Assembly: GCF_000818195.1 (NCBI RefSeq)
Contig: NZ_JTHL01000001.1
Coordinates: 5,128,122-5,192,121 of the forward strand
Direction of reading: 5' to 3'
DNA from: Streptomyces sp. 150FB
Lineage (GTDB): Bacteria; Actinomycetota; Actinomycetes; Streptomycetales; Streptomycetaceae
Length of the DNA: 64,000 bases
Shown here: positions 34,509 to 44,058 of the stretch, one piece after another
Layout: each line of letters begins with the position of its first letter
Position numbering within the stretch: the stretch's first letter is position 1
The notes under the pieces: generated by a model
The model's input: only the letters and a program-made list of their open reading frames with translations
What the model was told of the DNA's origin: nothing
Databases searched by the model: none
Made by a program: the position numbers and the translations under genes

Positions 34509-35510
34509 ATGACCGCCAGTAATTCCCGCTTCACAGATCGCTTCACAGATCGCTTGTCCGAACGCTTCACCACCCCCTTCACCCGCGAGTCCACCGCCGA
34601 CGACGTCCTCGCGGGCGTCGACCTCTCCGGCAAGCGCGCCGTGGTCACCGGCGGCGCCTCCGGTATCGGCGCGGAGACAGCGCGGGCCCTGGCCGCCGCC
34701 GGGGCGGCGGTCACTCTCGCCGTACGCGATCCGGCGGCCGGTCAGCGGGTGGCCGCCGAGATCACCGCCAGGACCGGCAACGCGCGTGTGTCCGTGGCGC
34801 CGCTGGAGCTGACCGACACCGCGTCCGTCGCGGCGTTCGCCTCCGACTGGCACGGCCCGCTGCACATGCTCGTGAACAACGCCGGGGTGATGGCGCTGCC
34901 GGAGCTGCGCCGTACACCCGAGGGCTGGGAGTACCAGTTCGCCGCGAACCACCTCGGGCACTTCGGTCTTGCCCGCGGCCTGCACACCGCTCTGGCCGCC
35001 GCGGGCGGAGCACGTGTCGTCGCGGTCAGTTCCAACGCGCACCTCCGGTCGGGGATCGTCTTCGACGACATCCACTTCGAGAGGCGCGCGTACGACCCCT
35101 GGCTCGCCTACGGCCAGTCGAAGTCGGCGAATGTCCTGTTCGCCGTCGAGGCGACCGAGCGGTGGGCCGAGGACGGCATCGTCGCCAACGCCTGCATGCC
35201 GGGCGGCATCCACACCAAACTTCAGCGCCACCAGTCGGAAGACGCGATGACCGACGAGGTCAGGAAGGTGTTCGACACCTACCCGTGGCGCACCCCCGAG
35301 CAGGGGGCCGCCACGTCGGTGCTGCTCGCCGCCTCACCTCTGCTCGACGGCGTGGGCGGCCGCTACTTCCAGAACTGCGAAGAGGCGTTTCCGTACGACG
35401 CGGAGGCCGCGGCCGACTCCCTGGAACCGGCGATGGTCGCCCCGCACGCCCTCGACCCGCAGGACGCGGCCAGGTTGTGGGACGTCTCCGCCGGGATGCT
35501 CGCGAGGTGA
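34509..35510 (+). CDS. SDR-family oxidoreductase
   Basis: A 333-residue SDR of the retinol-dehydrogenase/protochlorophyllide-reductase-like branch. The NADP motif is VVTGGASGIGAETARALAAA, followed by NNAGVMALPELRRT, catalytic Ser in VVAVSSNAH and YxxxK in AYGQSKSANVLFAVE. The C-terminal part EQGAATSVLLAASPLLDGVG and GRYFQNCEEAFP is typical of this branch. The ATG at 34509 is preceded by AGGAC. The N-terminal 30 residues include a short duplicated unit (RFTDRFTDRLSERF) from tandem CTTCACAGATCG copies. Divergent from the MmyB-type regulator, which is often how such SDR genes are controlled. Confidence 0.92.
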   Translation: MTASNSRFTDRFTDRLSERFTTPFTRESTADDVLAGVDLSGKRAVVTGGASGIGAETARALAAAGAAVTLAVRDPAAGQRVAAEITARTGNARVSVAPLELTDTASVAAFASDWHGPLHMLVNNAGVMALPELRRTPEGWEYQFAANHLGHFGLARGLHTALAAAGGARVVAVSSNAHLRSGIVFDDIHFERRAYDPWLAYGQSKSANVLFAVEATERWAEDGIVANACMPGGIHTKLQRHQSEDAMTDEVRKVFDTYPWRTPEQGAATSVLLAASPLLDGVGGRYFQNCEEAFPYDAEAAADSLEPAMVAPHALDPQDAARLWDVSAGMLAR

Positions 35511-35582
35511 GGCGGTGACGCCCGGGACGCCCGGGACGCGAGCGGCGGGGCGAGTGGCGGGGCGGGTGCTCCGGGCCTGCTG

Positions 35583-36485
35583 TCAGCCCTTGTTGACGAG
35601 GGCGAGGATGTCCGTGGCGCGGCGAAGAGCCTGGTCGACGCTTTTGTCCTCGTACATGCTGTCGACCATCACGTGGTCGATCCCCGTGCGCTCCTGAACC
35701 GTCTTGATGGCCGTGGCCACCTGCTCCGACGTCGCTCCGGGATCCATGTTGACGCGCAGCACGGTGTCGATCGCCGCCGGTTCGCGCCCGGCCTCACGCG
35801 CCAACTGGTCGATGACCGCCCGCTGTTGGATGAGACCGTCGATGTCCAGCCAACTCGGCACGACACCCAGCGGCAGCCAGCCGTCTCCCCGCTCCGCCAC
35901 CCTCCGCAGGGCCCGCTCGGAGAGCGCGCCCAGGTAGACCGGCGGACGCGGCTTACGCGCCGGCTTGAGGGGCGAGTGGTGGGCGGGCACCGACAGGTGC
36001 TTGCCCTCGTACGACGCGGGATCCGTGGTCCAGATGGCGTCCAGCGCGTCGAGCAGTTCGTTCATCCGGGCGCCGCGAGTCGCGAAGTCCAGGCCGGCCG
36101 CCTCGTACTCCTCCGGCGACCAGCCGATCCCGAACCCCGGCAGCAGCCGGCCTCCGCTGATCAGGTCGATGGTCGTCAGCGACCTGGCGAGCTGAACCGG
36201 GGGATAGAGCGGGGCCACGAGGATGTGGGAGCCCAGCAGCACATGCTCGGTGGCGCTCGCCGCTATGCCCAGGAGGACGAACGGGTCGGCTGACGGGTTC
36301 AGTTCGGCGGGGATGGTGTTTCCCTGGCCGCCGTAACCGATTTTGGGGTGGACGGCGGCGAGATTGCGGTCCCCGACCCACAGACTGGCGCCGCCCGCCC
36401 GCTCTATCTCGCGCGCGAACTCGGCGGTGCGCGCCACCTCGAAGGCCTGCTTGTTGAACTGCGGCAGGCTGAATCCGACCTTCAT
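35583..36485 (-). CDS. LLM-class F420-dependent oxidoreductase
   Basis: A 300-residue luciferase-like monooxygenase family protein with a TIM-barrel fold, expected to use coenzyme F420 in actinobacteria. Diagnostic stretches are MKVGFSLPQFNKQAF, ASLWVGDRNLAAVHP, LLGSHILVAPLYPPVQLARS, LPGFGIGWSPEEYEAAGLDF and PVYLGALSERALRRVAERGD. The substrate is unknown. GAAGGGA lies nine bases before the ATG at 36485. It converges on the SDR gene. The 284-base region on its other side contains two copies of TACGTCAC and no gene. Confidence 0.92.
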   Translation of the reverse strand: MKVGFSLPQFNKQAFEVARTAEFAREIERAGGASLWVGDRNLAAVHPKIGYGGQGNTIPAELNPSADPFVLLGIAASATEHVLLGSHILVAPLYPPVQLARSLTTIDLISGGRLLPGFGIGWSPEEYEAAGLDFATRGARMNELLDALDAIWTTDPASYEGKHLSVPAHHSPLKPARKPRPPVYLGALSERALRRVAERGDGWLPLGVVPSWLDIDGLIQQRAVIDQLAREAGREPAAIDTVLRVNMDPGATSEQVATAIKTVQERTGIDHVMVDSMYEDKSVDQALRRATDILALVNKG

Positions 36486-36769
36486 GCGTTTTCCCTTCAC
36501 AACGACTGGGACCGTTGCCGTACTCACAACAGCCTTACGTCACAACACTCGTACGTCACTGGTCCGCGCGAACGCACCAACGCGAACGCGCGAACACAGC
36601 ACGCCACGCCACTTTAAGCTTCAACGTTTCTCGCGGAGTGGGGTGTTGAGCCGCGTGTCGGCGCCGGTCTGCCCCCGGCCACCTGGAGGTCTGCCCCTCC
36701 CGACCTCCCGGTGCCCTGTCGGGCCGGAATAGAGTGGGCCGCCAAAGCATGGGGAGCAGAGGGAGTATC

Positions 36770-37930
36770 GTGCGCGCGCAGCAAACCCGTACCGCCGCCC
36801 GGGCAGGTGAGAAGACGCGGGCCCGCCCGTCGTCGGTGCGGGGCACCACCGCGGACCGGCTCCTCACGCTCCAGCGCACCGTGGGGAACGCCGCTGTGGC
36901 CAAGGCCGTTCAGCGGGAGCGGCAGGAGCGGCAGGACCGCGCCCCGGCTGAACCGGTGATCCAGCGCGCCGTCTGGACGTTCAACGCGAGCACGAAGACG
37001 AACAACGGCCTCGGGCAGGACTCGGGTCAGTGGTTCGACGAGAACGGCCAGTCCAAGAGCTCGAAGGACCTGGGGGTCGACACGAAGAAGGCCCACCACG
37101 GCGACAAGTTCGACGAGGACACGAGCCACCACCACAGCAGCGGAAACATCAAGTTCTCCAAGAAGGGGACCATCCCCGACCAGGAGTACCCGAAACGCGA
37201 GACCGGGACCCGCCACGCGGTGGTCGAGGCCAAGCAGAAGATGGCAGCGGCGATAGCCATGCTGCGGGCGGCGCGCGACACTCCGACCGGACCGGTGCTG
37301 GCGGCTCTCAAGTCCGGGTTCCCCGCCTTCCAGACCGCGCAGCCCCAGCAGATCGGCGAACTCGTACCACGGATCACCGAGGTGCTGGAACGCGTGCAGA
37401 AGGGCCTGAACGCACAGGGCGCGGAGATCGCCCTCGTCGGGCAGGACGCGTCACCCGGCCCGGATGTGGCCGGCTGGGTCAAGCCCAGCGTGGGCGACCT
37501 CGCCACCCGCGTGAAGAACCCCAATCACCTGCGCAGCGAGAAGCTTCCGTCCACGGACACCGGGCGCTCCGGCCCGATCCACCTGACGAAGAAGGGCGAG
37601 GAGGCCTGGACCATCATCCACGAGGCCACCCACCGCTTCGCCGGAACGCTGGACTACCAGTACAGCCCGCACTCGCACGAGATCACCGAGGACCGCGCCC
37701 ACGCCGGCCTGGCGCCGCTCCTGCCCCCGGCCGACGCGGCGGCACGGGAGAGCGAGATGCTCGGCAGGCGCACCGCCCGCGACTCCAAGACGTACTCGGG
37801 CCAGAGCGAGGCGGCGCACCCCAAGAAGCAGGCGAACTGGTACGCCATGGGCCGCCGGGCGCTGATGAACGCCGACTCCTACGCACAGTTCGTGCTGGCG
37901 GCGACCGGCAGCCCGATGCCCAGGAGCTGA
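36770..37930 (+). CDS. Contractile-injection-system cargo-like protein with aspzincin metalloprotease motif
   Basis: A 386-residue protein without a signal peptide. The N-terminus is basic and disordered and contains LLTLQRTVGNAAVAKAVQRE (residues 31-50), the LQRxxGNxAV motif that I know from cargo and DUF4157-type proteins linked to extracellular contractile injection systems. The middle is hydrophilic with a His-rich patch, DEDTSHHHSSG. Near the C-terminus IIHEATHRFAGTLDYQYSPH combines HExxH (284-288) with GTxDxxY (292-298), the two zinc-binding motifs of M35/aspzincin peptidases. A toxin-like intracellular metalloprotease delivered by an injection apparatus is the likely role. No CIS structural gene lies in the window. 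The GTG at 36770 has GGGAG four bases upstream. Confidence 0.7.
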   Translation: MRAQQTRTAARAGEKTRARPSSVRGTTADRLLTLQRTVGNAAVAKAVQRERQERQDRAPAEPVIQRAVWTFNASTKTNNGLGQDSGQWFDENGQSKSSKDLGVDTKKAHHGDKFDEDTSHHHSSGNIKFSKKGTIPDQEYPKRETGTRHAVVEAKQKMAAAIAMLRAARDTPTGPVLAALKSGFPAFQTAQPQQIGELVPRITEVLERVQKGLNAQGAEIALVGQDASPGPDVAGWVKPSVGDLATRVKNPNHLRSEKLPSTDTGRSGPIHLTKKGEEAWTIIHEATHRFAGTLDYQYSPHSHEITEDRAHAGLAPLLPPADAAARESEMLGRRTARDSKTYSGQSEAAHPKKQANWYAMGRRALMNADSYAQFVLAATGSPMPRS

Positions 37931-37942
37931 CGGACGACCGGC

Positions 37943-37987
37943 GGCCCGTCAGCCACCGGCCCGTCAGCCACCGGCCCGTCAGCCGGT
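37943..37987. repeat. 15-bp tandem repeat, three copies
   Basis: GGCCCGTCAGCCACC is repeated in tandem (third copy partial) between the converging metalloprotease and dehalogenase genes. It is non-coding. Confidence 0.85.
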
Positions 37988-38000
37988 GACCCCGCATCGG

Positions 38001-38873
38001 TCAGCCGCGGTCGGCCTGGCCGCGCAGTCGGTCCACCCAGGCTGACAGGGCCCGGGCGATCAACAAGGGCTGGTCCTCCGGTGTGTGGTGTCCGGCGACC
38101 GCCTCGAAGCGTTCGATCTCCAGGTCGGCGATGTTCGCCGCACACCAGTCGATGATGCCCTCGTGCATCATCGTCCCCGGCCCGGGCGCGAACGTCAGGA
38201 GCAGCTTGGGCACGCCCGTATCGGCCTTCAGCCACCGGTCGTACGCCTCGATCCTGGCCACCACGTCGGCGGGCTCGCCGCCCAGCGGCATCGAGCGGGG
38301 CCACCGCAGCAGCGGCAGTCTGCTCTCCCGCGTCGGGTACGGCTCGCGGTAGACATCGAGGTCGCGCGGGGAGAGAGGCGTGGCGCAGGAGCCGGGCAGA
38401 CCCTGCTCGATGAAGGCGTTGTCGTCCAGGATCATGGCCTCCCCGACGCCGTCCGTCTTGATCGCCCGGAAGAGCTGTCGGCCGCCTTCGGGGAACTCCT
38501 CCCAGGTCATCGGCTTGACGATGGTCTCGGTGAACGCGATGCCACGGACCCGGCGCGGGTGGCGGGCCGCCCAGTCGAAGGCCAGCGCGCCGCCCCAGTC
38601 GTGCCCGACCAGGATCACGTCCTGGAGGCGGAGGGCGTCGAACCAGGCGTCGAGATAGCGGGCGTGGTCGGCGAAGGTGTAGGCGATCCCGGGTTTGCCG
38701 GACAGGCCCATGCCGATGAGGTCGGGCGCCAGCAGCCGTCCGGGGCCCATCGCCGGCATGACGTCGCGCCACAGGTACGAGGAGGTCGGGTTGCCGTGCA
38801 GGAAGACGACGGGGGCCCGGGTGCCGGACTCCCGGTGGTACATGGCCGAATCGAGGATCCGCTGTTGGGGCAT
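38001..38873 (-). CDS. Haloalkane-dehalogenase-like alpha/beta hydrolase
   Basis: A 290-residue cytoplasmic alpha/beta hydrolase. The oxyanion region is VVFLHGNPTSSYLWRDVMPA, the nucleophile elbow is VILVGHDWGGALAFDWA with Asp as nucleophile, and the catalytic His is in EAVAGHHTPEDQP. HGNPTSSYLWR plus GHDWGG is the signature of haloalkane dehalogenases and Renilla-luciferase-like proteins, and PDLIGMGLSGKP supports it. It splits carbon-halogen bonds or epoxide-like substrates; actual substrate unknown. GAAGGGA lies eight bases before the ATG at 38873. It follows the NmrA gene on the same strand by 49 bases and is probably in the TetR-controlled unit. Confidence 0.9.
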   Translation of the reverse strand: MPQQRILDSAMYHRESGTRAPVVFLHGNPTSSYLWRDVMPAMGPGRLLAPDLIGMGLSGKPGIAYTFADHARYLDAWFDALRLQDVILVGHDWGGALAFDWAARHPRRVRGIAFTETIVKPMTWEEFPEGGRQLFRAIKTDGVGEAMILDDNAFIEQGLPGSCATPLSPRDLDVYREPYPTRESRLPLLRWPRSMPLGGEPADVVARIEAYDRWLKADTGVPKLLLTFAPGPGTMMHEGIIDWCAANIADLEIERFEAVAGHHTPEDQPLLIARALSAWVDRLRGQADRG

Positions 38874-38922
38874 GGTCAGTCCCTTCCCGGAGCGCGAGGT
38901 CCCGGAGCACGAGGCGGCCGGC

Positions 38923-39744
38923 TCATCGGAAGGCTGCTGCGTTTCGGGCCGCCCAGGCGGCAAAGGTGTACGGCGCCCGGCCCAGCACGCGTTGTACGTC
39001 CGGGCTGACCCGCTGCTCGTCCTCGGTCGGTGCGCCCAGGATGGACAGGGTGCCCTCGACCACGGGCAACGGCATGAACCGCGCCATCAGTTGATAGGCC
39101 TCTTCACGGGTCTGCTCGGTGAAGCGCACCGGTTCGCCCAGTACGGCCCCGATGGCCGCCGCCCGCTCGCGCGGGCTGATCGGTGCCGGACCCGTCAGGG
39201 TGTACACAGCCCCGTGATGGGTGTCCGCGCGCAGGACCTCGGCCGCCACCGCCGCCACATCCTCGGGGTCCACGAACGGCAGGCCGACGTCCCCGAAGGG
39301 CGCCGCCACCTCCCGCCCCGCGCGGATCGACTCCGCCCAGGCGAAGGCATTGCTGCTCATGCCGCCCGACCGCAGCACCGTCCAGTCGAGCCCGGAGCCC
39401 CGCACCGCCGCCTCGAACAGCAGCGGGTGCCGGTACGCGTCGGGGCGGGTGCCCGCGCCCTGCGAGGACAGCAGCACCACCTCGCGGATGCCGGCGGCCT
39501 TCGCCACGTCGAGGATGGAGCCCGGGTCCTCGCCCGCCACCAGCAGGAACAGGGCCGTCGCTCCCTCGAACGCGGTACGCAGACCGGCCGGTTCGGCCAG
39601 GTCGGCGGCCACCGCCCGTACGCCCGGCGGCACTTCGGCCTCGGTGATGTGCCGGGCCAGGGCCGTCACCGGTACGTGTGCGTCGGTCAGTATCCGTACC
39701 AGCGCCCGTCCGACGTTCCCGGTCGCACCCGTCACAACGATCAT
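38923..39744 (-). CDS. NmrA-like NAD(P)-binding protein
   Basis: A 273-residue atypical SDR. MIVVTGATGNVGRALVRIL is the dinucleotide-binding motif at the very N-terminus, VVLLSSQGAG replaces the catalytic Ser region, and WTVLRSGGMSSNAFAW is the typical NmrA/HSCARG-like motif. Such proteins are NAD(P)H sensors or quinone/nitro reductases without a strict YxxxK. GGGGAG lies upstream of the ATG at 39744. Divergent from the TetR gene, with two matching operators in between, so it is the probable repressed target. Confidence 0.9.
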   Translation of the reverse strand: MIVVTGATGNVGRALVRILTDAHVPVTALARHITEAEVPPGVRAVAADLAEPAGLRTAFEGATALFLLVAGEDPGSILDVAKAAGIREVVLLSSQGAGTRPDAYRHPLLFEAAVRGSGLDWTVLRSGGMSSNAFAWAESIRAGREVAAPFGDVGLPFVDPEDVAAVAAEVLRADTHHGAVYTLTGPAPISPRERAAAIGAVLGEPVRFTEQTREEAYQLMARFMPLPVVEGTLSILGAPTEDEQRVSPDVQRVLGRAPYTFAAWAARNAAAFR

Positions 39745-39780
39745 GTCGATCTCTCCCCCATGGACAGGACTCAGCCATAA

Positions 39781-39797
39781 GTCAGTTGGCTGACTCA
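39781..39797. promoter_or_regulatory. TetR operator, copy 1
   Basis: GTCAGTTGGCTGACTCA lies in the divergent NmrA/TetR promoter. Including the preceding A, AGTCAG and CTGACT form perfect 6-bp arms (39780-39795). Confidence 0.65.
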
Positions 39798-39846
39798 CTT
39801 GATGGACGAGAACCTAGCACGGTTCGAGCACGGGTCGGTCGCTATA

Positions 39847-39863
39847 GTTAGTCGGGTGACTGA
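39847..39863. promoter_or_regulatory. TetR operator, copy 2
   Basis: GTTAGTCGGGTGACTGA is a second copy of the site at 39781, matching 13 of 17 positions, and overlaps the proposed GTG start of the TetR gene, as expected for autorepression. Confidence 0.6.
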
Positions 39864-40455
39864 CTCAAAGAAACTCCGGCGCCCCCGGACGGACGCCACC
39901 GCCAAGCGGCGGCGTCTGGTGACAGCCACCGCCCAGGTCCTGCACGAACAGGGCGTGGAGCGCACCACCATCGCCGACATCGCGCGGGCCGCCGACGTCC
40001 CGGTGGGCAACGTCTACTACTACTTCAAGACCAAGGACGAGTTGGTCGAAGCCGCCCTCGCCGAACACACCAAGCAACTGGACGCCCTCACCGCGCGACT
40101 GGACCAGCTCCCCGACCCGCGCGAGCGCCTCAAAGGGCTGATCGGCGCGTGGATCGGTCAGCGCGACACGACGGCCCGTTACGGCTGCCCCACCGGCACC
40201 CTCGCGGTCGAGCTCGACAAACGGGCCGAAGGCGGCCTCGACCTCGCGGTGGGCCAGGTCATCCGGCACCTGCTGGACTGGGTACGGCAGCAGTACCGCC
40301 AACTGGGCCTGACGGACGCGGACGACCTCGCGCTGACGTTCATCGGCGCGTACCAGGGCATGTCGTTGCTCTCCAGCGCCCTGCGCGACCCGGAGATCAT
40401 GACCCGCGAAGGGGCCCGCCTCATCCGCGAACTCGACGCCCTGGCCCAGGATTAG
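39856..40455 (+). CDS. TetR-family regulator
   Basis: A 199-residue repressor. The HTH reads RRRLVTATAQVLHEQGVERT, TIADIARAADVPVGNVYYYF and KTKDELVEAALAEH, a standard TetR N-terminus. The C-terminal ligand domain has a Cys in ARYGCPTGTLAVEL and is unassigned for ligand. The GTG at 39856 is preferred over an ATG 57 bases upstream, because it directly precedes the basic TDSKKLRRPRTD leader and the upstream frame would span the operator. It converges on the lactonase-like gene with a 4-base overlap at the stop codons. Confidence 0.92.
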   Translation: MTDSKKLRRPRTDATAKRRRLVTATAQVLHEQGVERTTIADIARAADVPVGNVYYYFKTKDELVEAALAEHTKQLDALTARLDQLPDPRERLKGLIGAWIGQRDTTARYGCPTGTLAVELDKRAEGGLDLAVGQVIRHLLDWVRQQYRQLGLTDADDLALTFIGAYQGMSLLSSALRDPEIMTREGARLIRELDALAQD

Positions 40456-42158
40456 CCGGCGACCGGGACGGGCGTCAGCCGCAGTACCGTTCCCTCTCCG
40501 TTGGCCGACAGGAGCAGCGAGCCGTCCGGGGCCGCCGTGAGGCCCGCGTACGGGCGGGGTGAGCCGGGCATGCCGTGGGTGAACAGGGCTGGTTCGGTGC
40601 GGGGCTTCGTACCTGGTGGTGGTCCGACCGCCAGGTTCTCCGCCTCGGTCCTGATCACTCCCGTGGTGAGGGAGATCGCCAGCAGCCTGCGCCCTTCGGT
40701 GTCCACGGTGAACAGCTCGTCGTTCACGAGCGTGAGACCTTGTGGCGCGCCAAGTCCCGCTGCCACGACCGTCGTTCGGCCGTCGTCGATACGGAGCACC
40801 GCACCGAGCCGGTCGTCGCTGACGTAGCAGCGCTGCTCGGCGTCGAGGACGACGTCCACCGGGTGCTGGAGCCCTGCGGCCAGCTCGGTCACGGTGTCGT
40901 CCGCCGCGTCGATGGCCAGCACCCGGCCGCCGCCCGCCTCCGCGACGACGAGTGTGCCGTCGGCTCGCGCTGCGATGCCCAGCGGTTGGTCGAGCCCGAT
41001 GGCGCGCACCTGGCTGGTCCTGCGCTCGGGGTCGTACGTGCGCACGTCGCCGTACTGCGAGGTGAGGTGCAGCAGCCCGTTGTCGGCGGTGATGCCGTGG
41101 CAGAAGGTGAGCAGATCGTGCGTGGTCACACCGCCCTGGCCGCTCTCGGCCGTCCCGTCCGCCGCAGTGGGTTCCGGATGCGCGAGACGGTAGTGGTCGG
41201 CCAGGTGCACCGTGCCGCCGAGGTCGATCGTCACCCCGAAGGGGCCGACGAGGCCGCCGCGCACGATCTCGCGGGTCCGGCCGTCGGGCGCCATCTCCGT
41301 CACCCCGCCGCTCGCGTAGCTGGAGACGAACATCCGGTTCTCCGCGTCGAACGCCGCGTTGTCCAGACCGGCGACGCCGCTGGTCACAAGCGTGCGGGAG
41401 CCGCTGCCGTGCAGGTCGATACGGGTCACCACACCGGCCACCCCGCGCGACAGGACCAGCAGCACGCCGCCCTGGTCGAAGCGGACCGCGACCGGTTCGT
41501 GCACGTCCTCGGCGACCAGCTCAGGGGCGCCGCCGTTGACCGGTATCCGCCAGACCTGGCCGGTCATCATGTGGGGGTAGTACAGGCAGCCGTCCGGGCC
41601 GACCTGCATCGCGTTGCCGAGCGCCAGCCCCTCGGTCAGCACCAACGGGTCCCGGCCGTCGGGGAACAGCTCCAGCAGACGTCCGTTCATCTTCATCTCG
41701 TTGACGAAGAGCCGGTCGCCGACGCAGGTGATCCCGTTGGGTACCTTCACCTCCTCGGAGATCAGGGTGTAGGCGCCGTCGGGACTCCGGCGCCAGACCC
41801 GGCCGGGGACCAGGTCGGCGATGTACATCGAGCCGTCCGCGCCGAAGGCGAGGTCGTCCGGCGACTGCACGGGGCCGTCCATCGGCACCACCACCTCGAC
41901 CTCGCCGGTGGCGGTGTCGACGGCGCTGATCTGTCCGGCCAGGAACTGGGCCGCGTACAGCCGCCCGTCGGGTCCGAAGGACACGCCGTTCGAACCCCAC
42001 AGCGGGTTGGGGCTGTTGAGCCTGCGCGCCGACCAACGGGCGCTCGTGGTGGGCTGATCGGCGTCGCTCGTACCGAAGCGGTTCGCGCTGAGGCGGTTCG
42101 TGCCGGAGCGGTTCGTACCGAGACGGTTAGCACCGGGGCGGTTCGCGTCGCCCGTCAC
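40452..42158 (-). CDS. SMP-30/NHL-type beta-propeller protein (lactonase-like)
   Basis: A 568-residue protein built from repeated propeller strands, such as GVSFGPDGRLYAAQFLAGQI, DLAFGADGSMYIADLVPGRV, GIAARADGTLVVAEAGGGRV and GLTAAPDGSLLLSANGEGTV. This is the pattern of SMP-30/gluconolactonase and NHL-repeat proteins, probably two six-bladed propellers in tandem. Its GTG overlaps the TGA of the Baeyer-Villiger monooxygenase (GTGA at 42155-42158). As that enzyme makes esters or lactones, a lactone-opening role is an attractive inference. The N-terminal 25 residues are a degenerate pentapeptide repeat (NRPGA-NRLGT-NRSGT-NRLSA-NRFGT) from 15-bp tandem copies. No signal peptide is seen. Confidence 0.82.
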   Translation of the reverse strand: MTGDANRPGANRLGTNRSGTNRLSANRFGTSDADQPTTSARWSARRLNSPNPLWGSNGVSFGPDGRLYAAQFLAGQISAVDTATGEVEVVVPMDGPVQSPDDLAFGADGSMYIADLVPGRVWRRSPDGAYTLISEEVKVPNGITCVGDRLFVNEMKMNGRLLELFPDGRDPLVLTEGLALGNAMQVGPDGCLYYPHMMTGQVWRIPVNGGAPELVAEDVHEPVAVRFDQGGVLLVLSRGVAGVVTRIDLHGSGSRTLVTSGVAGLDNAAFDAENRMFVSSYASGGVTEMAPDGRTREIVRGGLVGPFGVTIDLGGTVHLADHYRLAHPEPTAADGTAESGQGGVTTHDLLTFCHGITADNGLLHLTSQYGDVRTYDPERRTSQVRAIGLDQPLGIAARADGTLVVAEAGGGRVLAIDAADDTVTELAAGLQHPVDVVLDAEQRCYVSDDRLGAVLRIDDGRTTVVAAGLGAPQGLTLVNDELFTVDTEGRRLLAISLTTGVIRTEAENLAVGPPPGTKPRTEPALFTHGMPGSPRPYAGLTAAPDGSLLLSANGEGTVLRLTPVPVAG

Positions 42159-43972
42159 TCGGCACCGACCACGACATCGTCCATGCCGCCTTCCTCGCGC
42201 CAGCGTTGGAGCAGCGCGTGGAAGGCGATCGGGCCGTCGCCGTACCGCTGGCCGCGCTCCCTGGGCTTGCCCTCGTTGTTGTAGTAGCCGGGGGTGCATT
42301 CGGCGTGGAACGCGTACAGGTCCGGCGCGTTCTCGCTGATCGTGGCGACCCAGCCGGCTTGGGCCTCCTCGGTCGGCTCGACGTAGCGCGCCTCGCGCTT
42401 GCGCGCCTCCCGGACGACCTCGGCGACATGGACCGCCTGTTCGTCCAGGATGTGTACGTAGTTGACGGCGCTGGCGTTCTGGAGCGGGCCGAGCTGGAAG
42501 AGGTTCGGGAAGCCGTGGCTGTAGAAGCCGTGCAGCGTCTTCGGACCGGCGCGCCACGCCTCGCCCAGGAGGCTGACGCCGTCCCTGCCGTACACCGGGA
42601 GCCGTCCGGACAGCAGCCCCGAGGCGCCGACCTCGAAACCGGTCGCGAAGATGATGCAGTCGACGGGGTATTCGACGCCGCCGACCACGACGGAGTCCTC
42701 GGTGATCCGCTCCACACCGTGGCTGTCGGCCGTGTCGACGAGCGTCACGTTGGGCCGGTTGAAGGTCTGGAGGTACGAGTCGCTGAACGTCGGCCGCTTG
42801 CACATGTACCGGTACCAGGGCTTGAGCAGCTCGGCCGTCGCGGGGTCTTCGACGACCGTCTCCACCCGGGACCGGATCTCTTCCATCTTCTGGAAGTCGG
42901 CCAGCTCGTAAAGGCGTTCGCGCTCCTCGTCCGGGATCTCCGCGTACGCCTGGGTCGGGATCAGCTTCTGCTGGAGCCGGGCGCTGCTCGTCCAGCCGTC
43001 GGACACCAGGTCCTCGTCCTCCTGGCCGCCGGTGACCAGCGCGAGGAAGTTGTCCCGGCGGCGCCGCTGCCAGCCGGGGGTCAGCGATTCGGCCAGCGCG
43101 GGATCCGTGGGGTGGTTGTCGCGCACGTCGACCGAGGAAGGGGTGCGCTGGAACACGTAGAGGTGCTCGGCATCGGCGCCGAGGTGCGGAACACACTGGA
43201 TCGACGTCGCGCCGGTGCCGATGAGCGCGACCCGCTTGTCTGCGAGCTTGCTCAGCTTCCCGTCCGCGCTGCCGCCGGTGTAGTCGTAGTCCCAGCGGCT
43301 GGTGTGGAACGTATGGCCGCCGAAGGTCTCGATGCCGGGGATGCCCGGGAGCTTCGCCTGGCTGAGCGAACCGCTGGAGATGACCACATGGCGCGCCCGC
43401 ATGCGGTCTCCGCGATCCGTGCTGACCAGCCACTCCAACGCCGCGTCGTCCCAGCGGAGTTCGGTCACCTGGGTCTGGAAGCAGGTGTCGCGGTAGAGGT
43501 CGAAGTGGCGTCCGATCGCGCGGGCGTGCTGCCGTATCTCCTCGCCGGGCGCGTACTTCCACTTCGGGAGGTAACCGACCTCCTCCAGCAGGGGCATGTA
43601 GATGTACGACTCGATGTCGCAGTGGATTCCCGGGTACCGGTTCCAGTACCAGGTCCCGCCGAAGTCGCTGCCCTTGTCGACCATGCGGATCGACTCGACG
43701 CCGGCCTCGCGCAGACGCGCCCCGGCGAGCAGACCGCCGAACCCGCCGCCGATGACGACGACTTCGACCCGGTCCTCCAACGGCTCGCGGTCCGCCGTGC
43801 GTTCCGCGTAGGGGTCGTCGGCGTAGTAGCCGAACTCCCCCTCGGCGCGCTGGTACTGCCCGCTGCCCTCCGGGCGGATCCGGCGTTCGCGCTCGGCGCG
43901 GTAGCGGGCGCGGAGAGCGTCCATGTCGAGGGAGCCGGCAGGGATGGGCGATGAAGCGTGGGGGGCGGACAT
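42155..43972 (-). CDS. Baeyer-Villiger flavin monooxygenase
   Basis: A 605-residue FAD- and NADPH-dependent monooxygenase that inserts oxygen next to a ketone. The FAD Rossmann motif is [14 protein letters not shown] (Gly75-80), the Baeyer-Villiger fingerprint FxGxxxHTxxWD is [12 protein letters not shown] (residues 217-228), and the NADPH motif is [25 protein letters not shown] lies near the C-terminus. The long N-terminal extension and overall length place it with cyclopentadecanone/OTEMO/phenylacetone-type enzymes. It is coupled to the propeller protein and divergent from a TetR regulator with a perfect operator, suggesting induction by a ketone or its product. Confidence 0.93.
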   Translation of the reverse strand: MSAPHASSPIPAGSLDMDALRARYRAERERRIRPEGSGQYQRAEGEFGYYADDPYAERTADREPLEDRVEVVVIGGGFGGLLAGARLREAGVESIRMVDKGSDFGGTWYWNRYPGIHCDIESYIYMPLLEEVGYLPKWKYAPGEEIRQHARAIGRHFDLYRDTCFQTQVTELRWDDAALEWLVSTDRGDRMRARHVVISSGSLSQAKLPGIPGIETFGGHTFHTSRWDYDYTGGSADGKLSKLADKRVALIGTGATSIQCVPHLGADAEHLYVFQRTPSSVDVRDNHPTDPALAESLTPGWQRRRRDNFLALVTGGQEDEDLVSDGWTSSARLQQKLIPTQAYAEIPDEERERLYELADFQKMEEIRSRVETVVEDPATAELLKPWYRYMCKRPTFSDSYLQTFNRPNVTLVDTADSHGVERITEDSVVVGGVEYPVDCIIFATGFEVGASGLLSGRLPVYGRDGVSLLGEAWRAGPKTLHGFYSHGFPNLFQLGPLQNASAVNYVHILDEQAVHVAEVVREARKREARYVEPTEEAQAGWVATISENAPDLYAFHAECTPGYYNNEGKPRERGQRYGDGPIAFHALLQRWREEGGMDDVVVGAE

Positions 43973-44058
43973 AGGTGTCCTTGTCCTCTCCGAAGTGGGT
44001 CTCGGCCGGGCCGAGTTCGGGAGCGATCAGCTTCACAGAATCTTTCCCAGTGCGCAAG

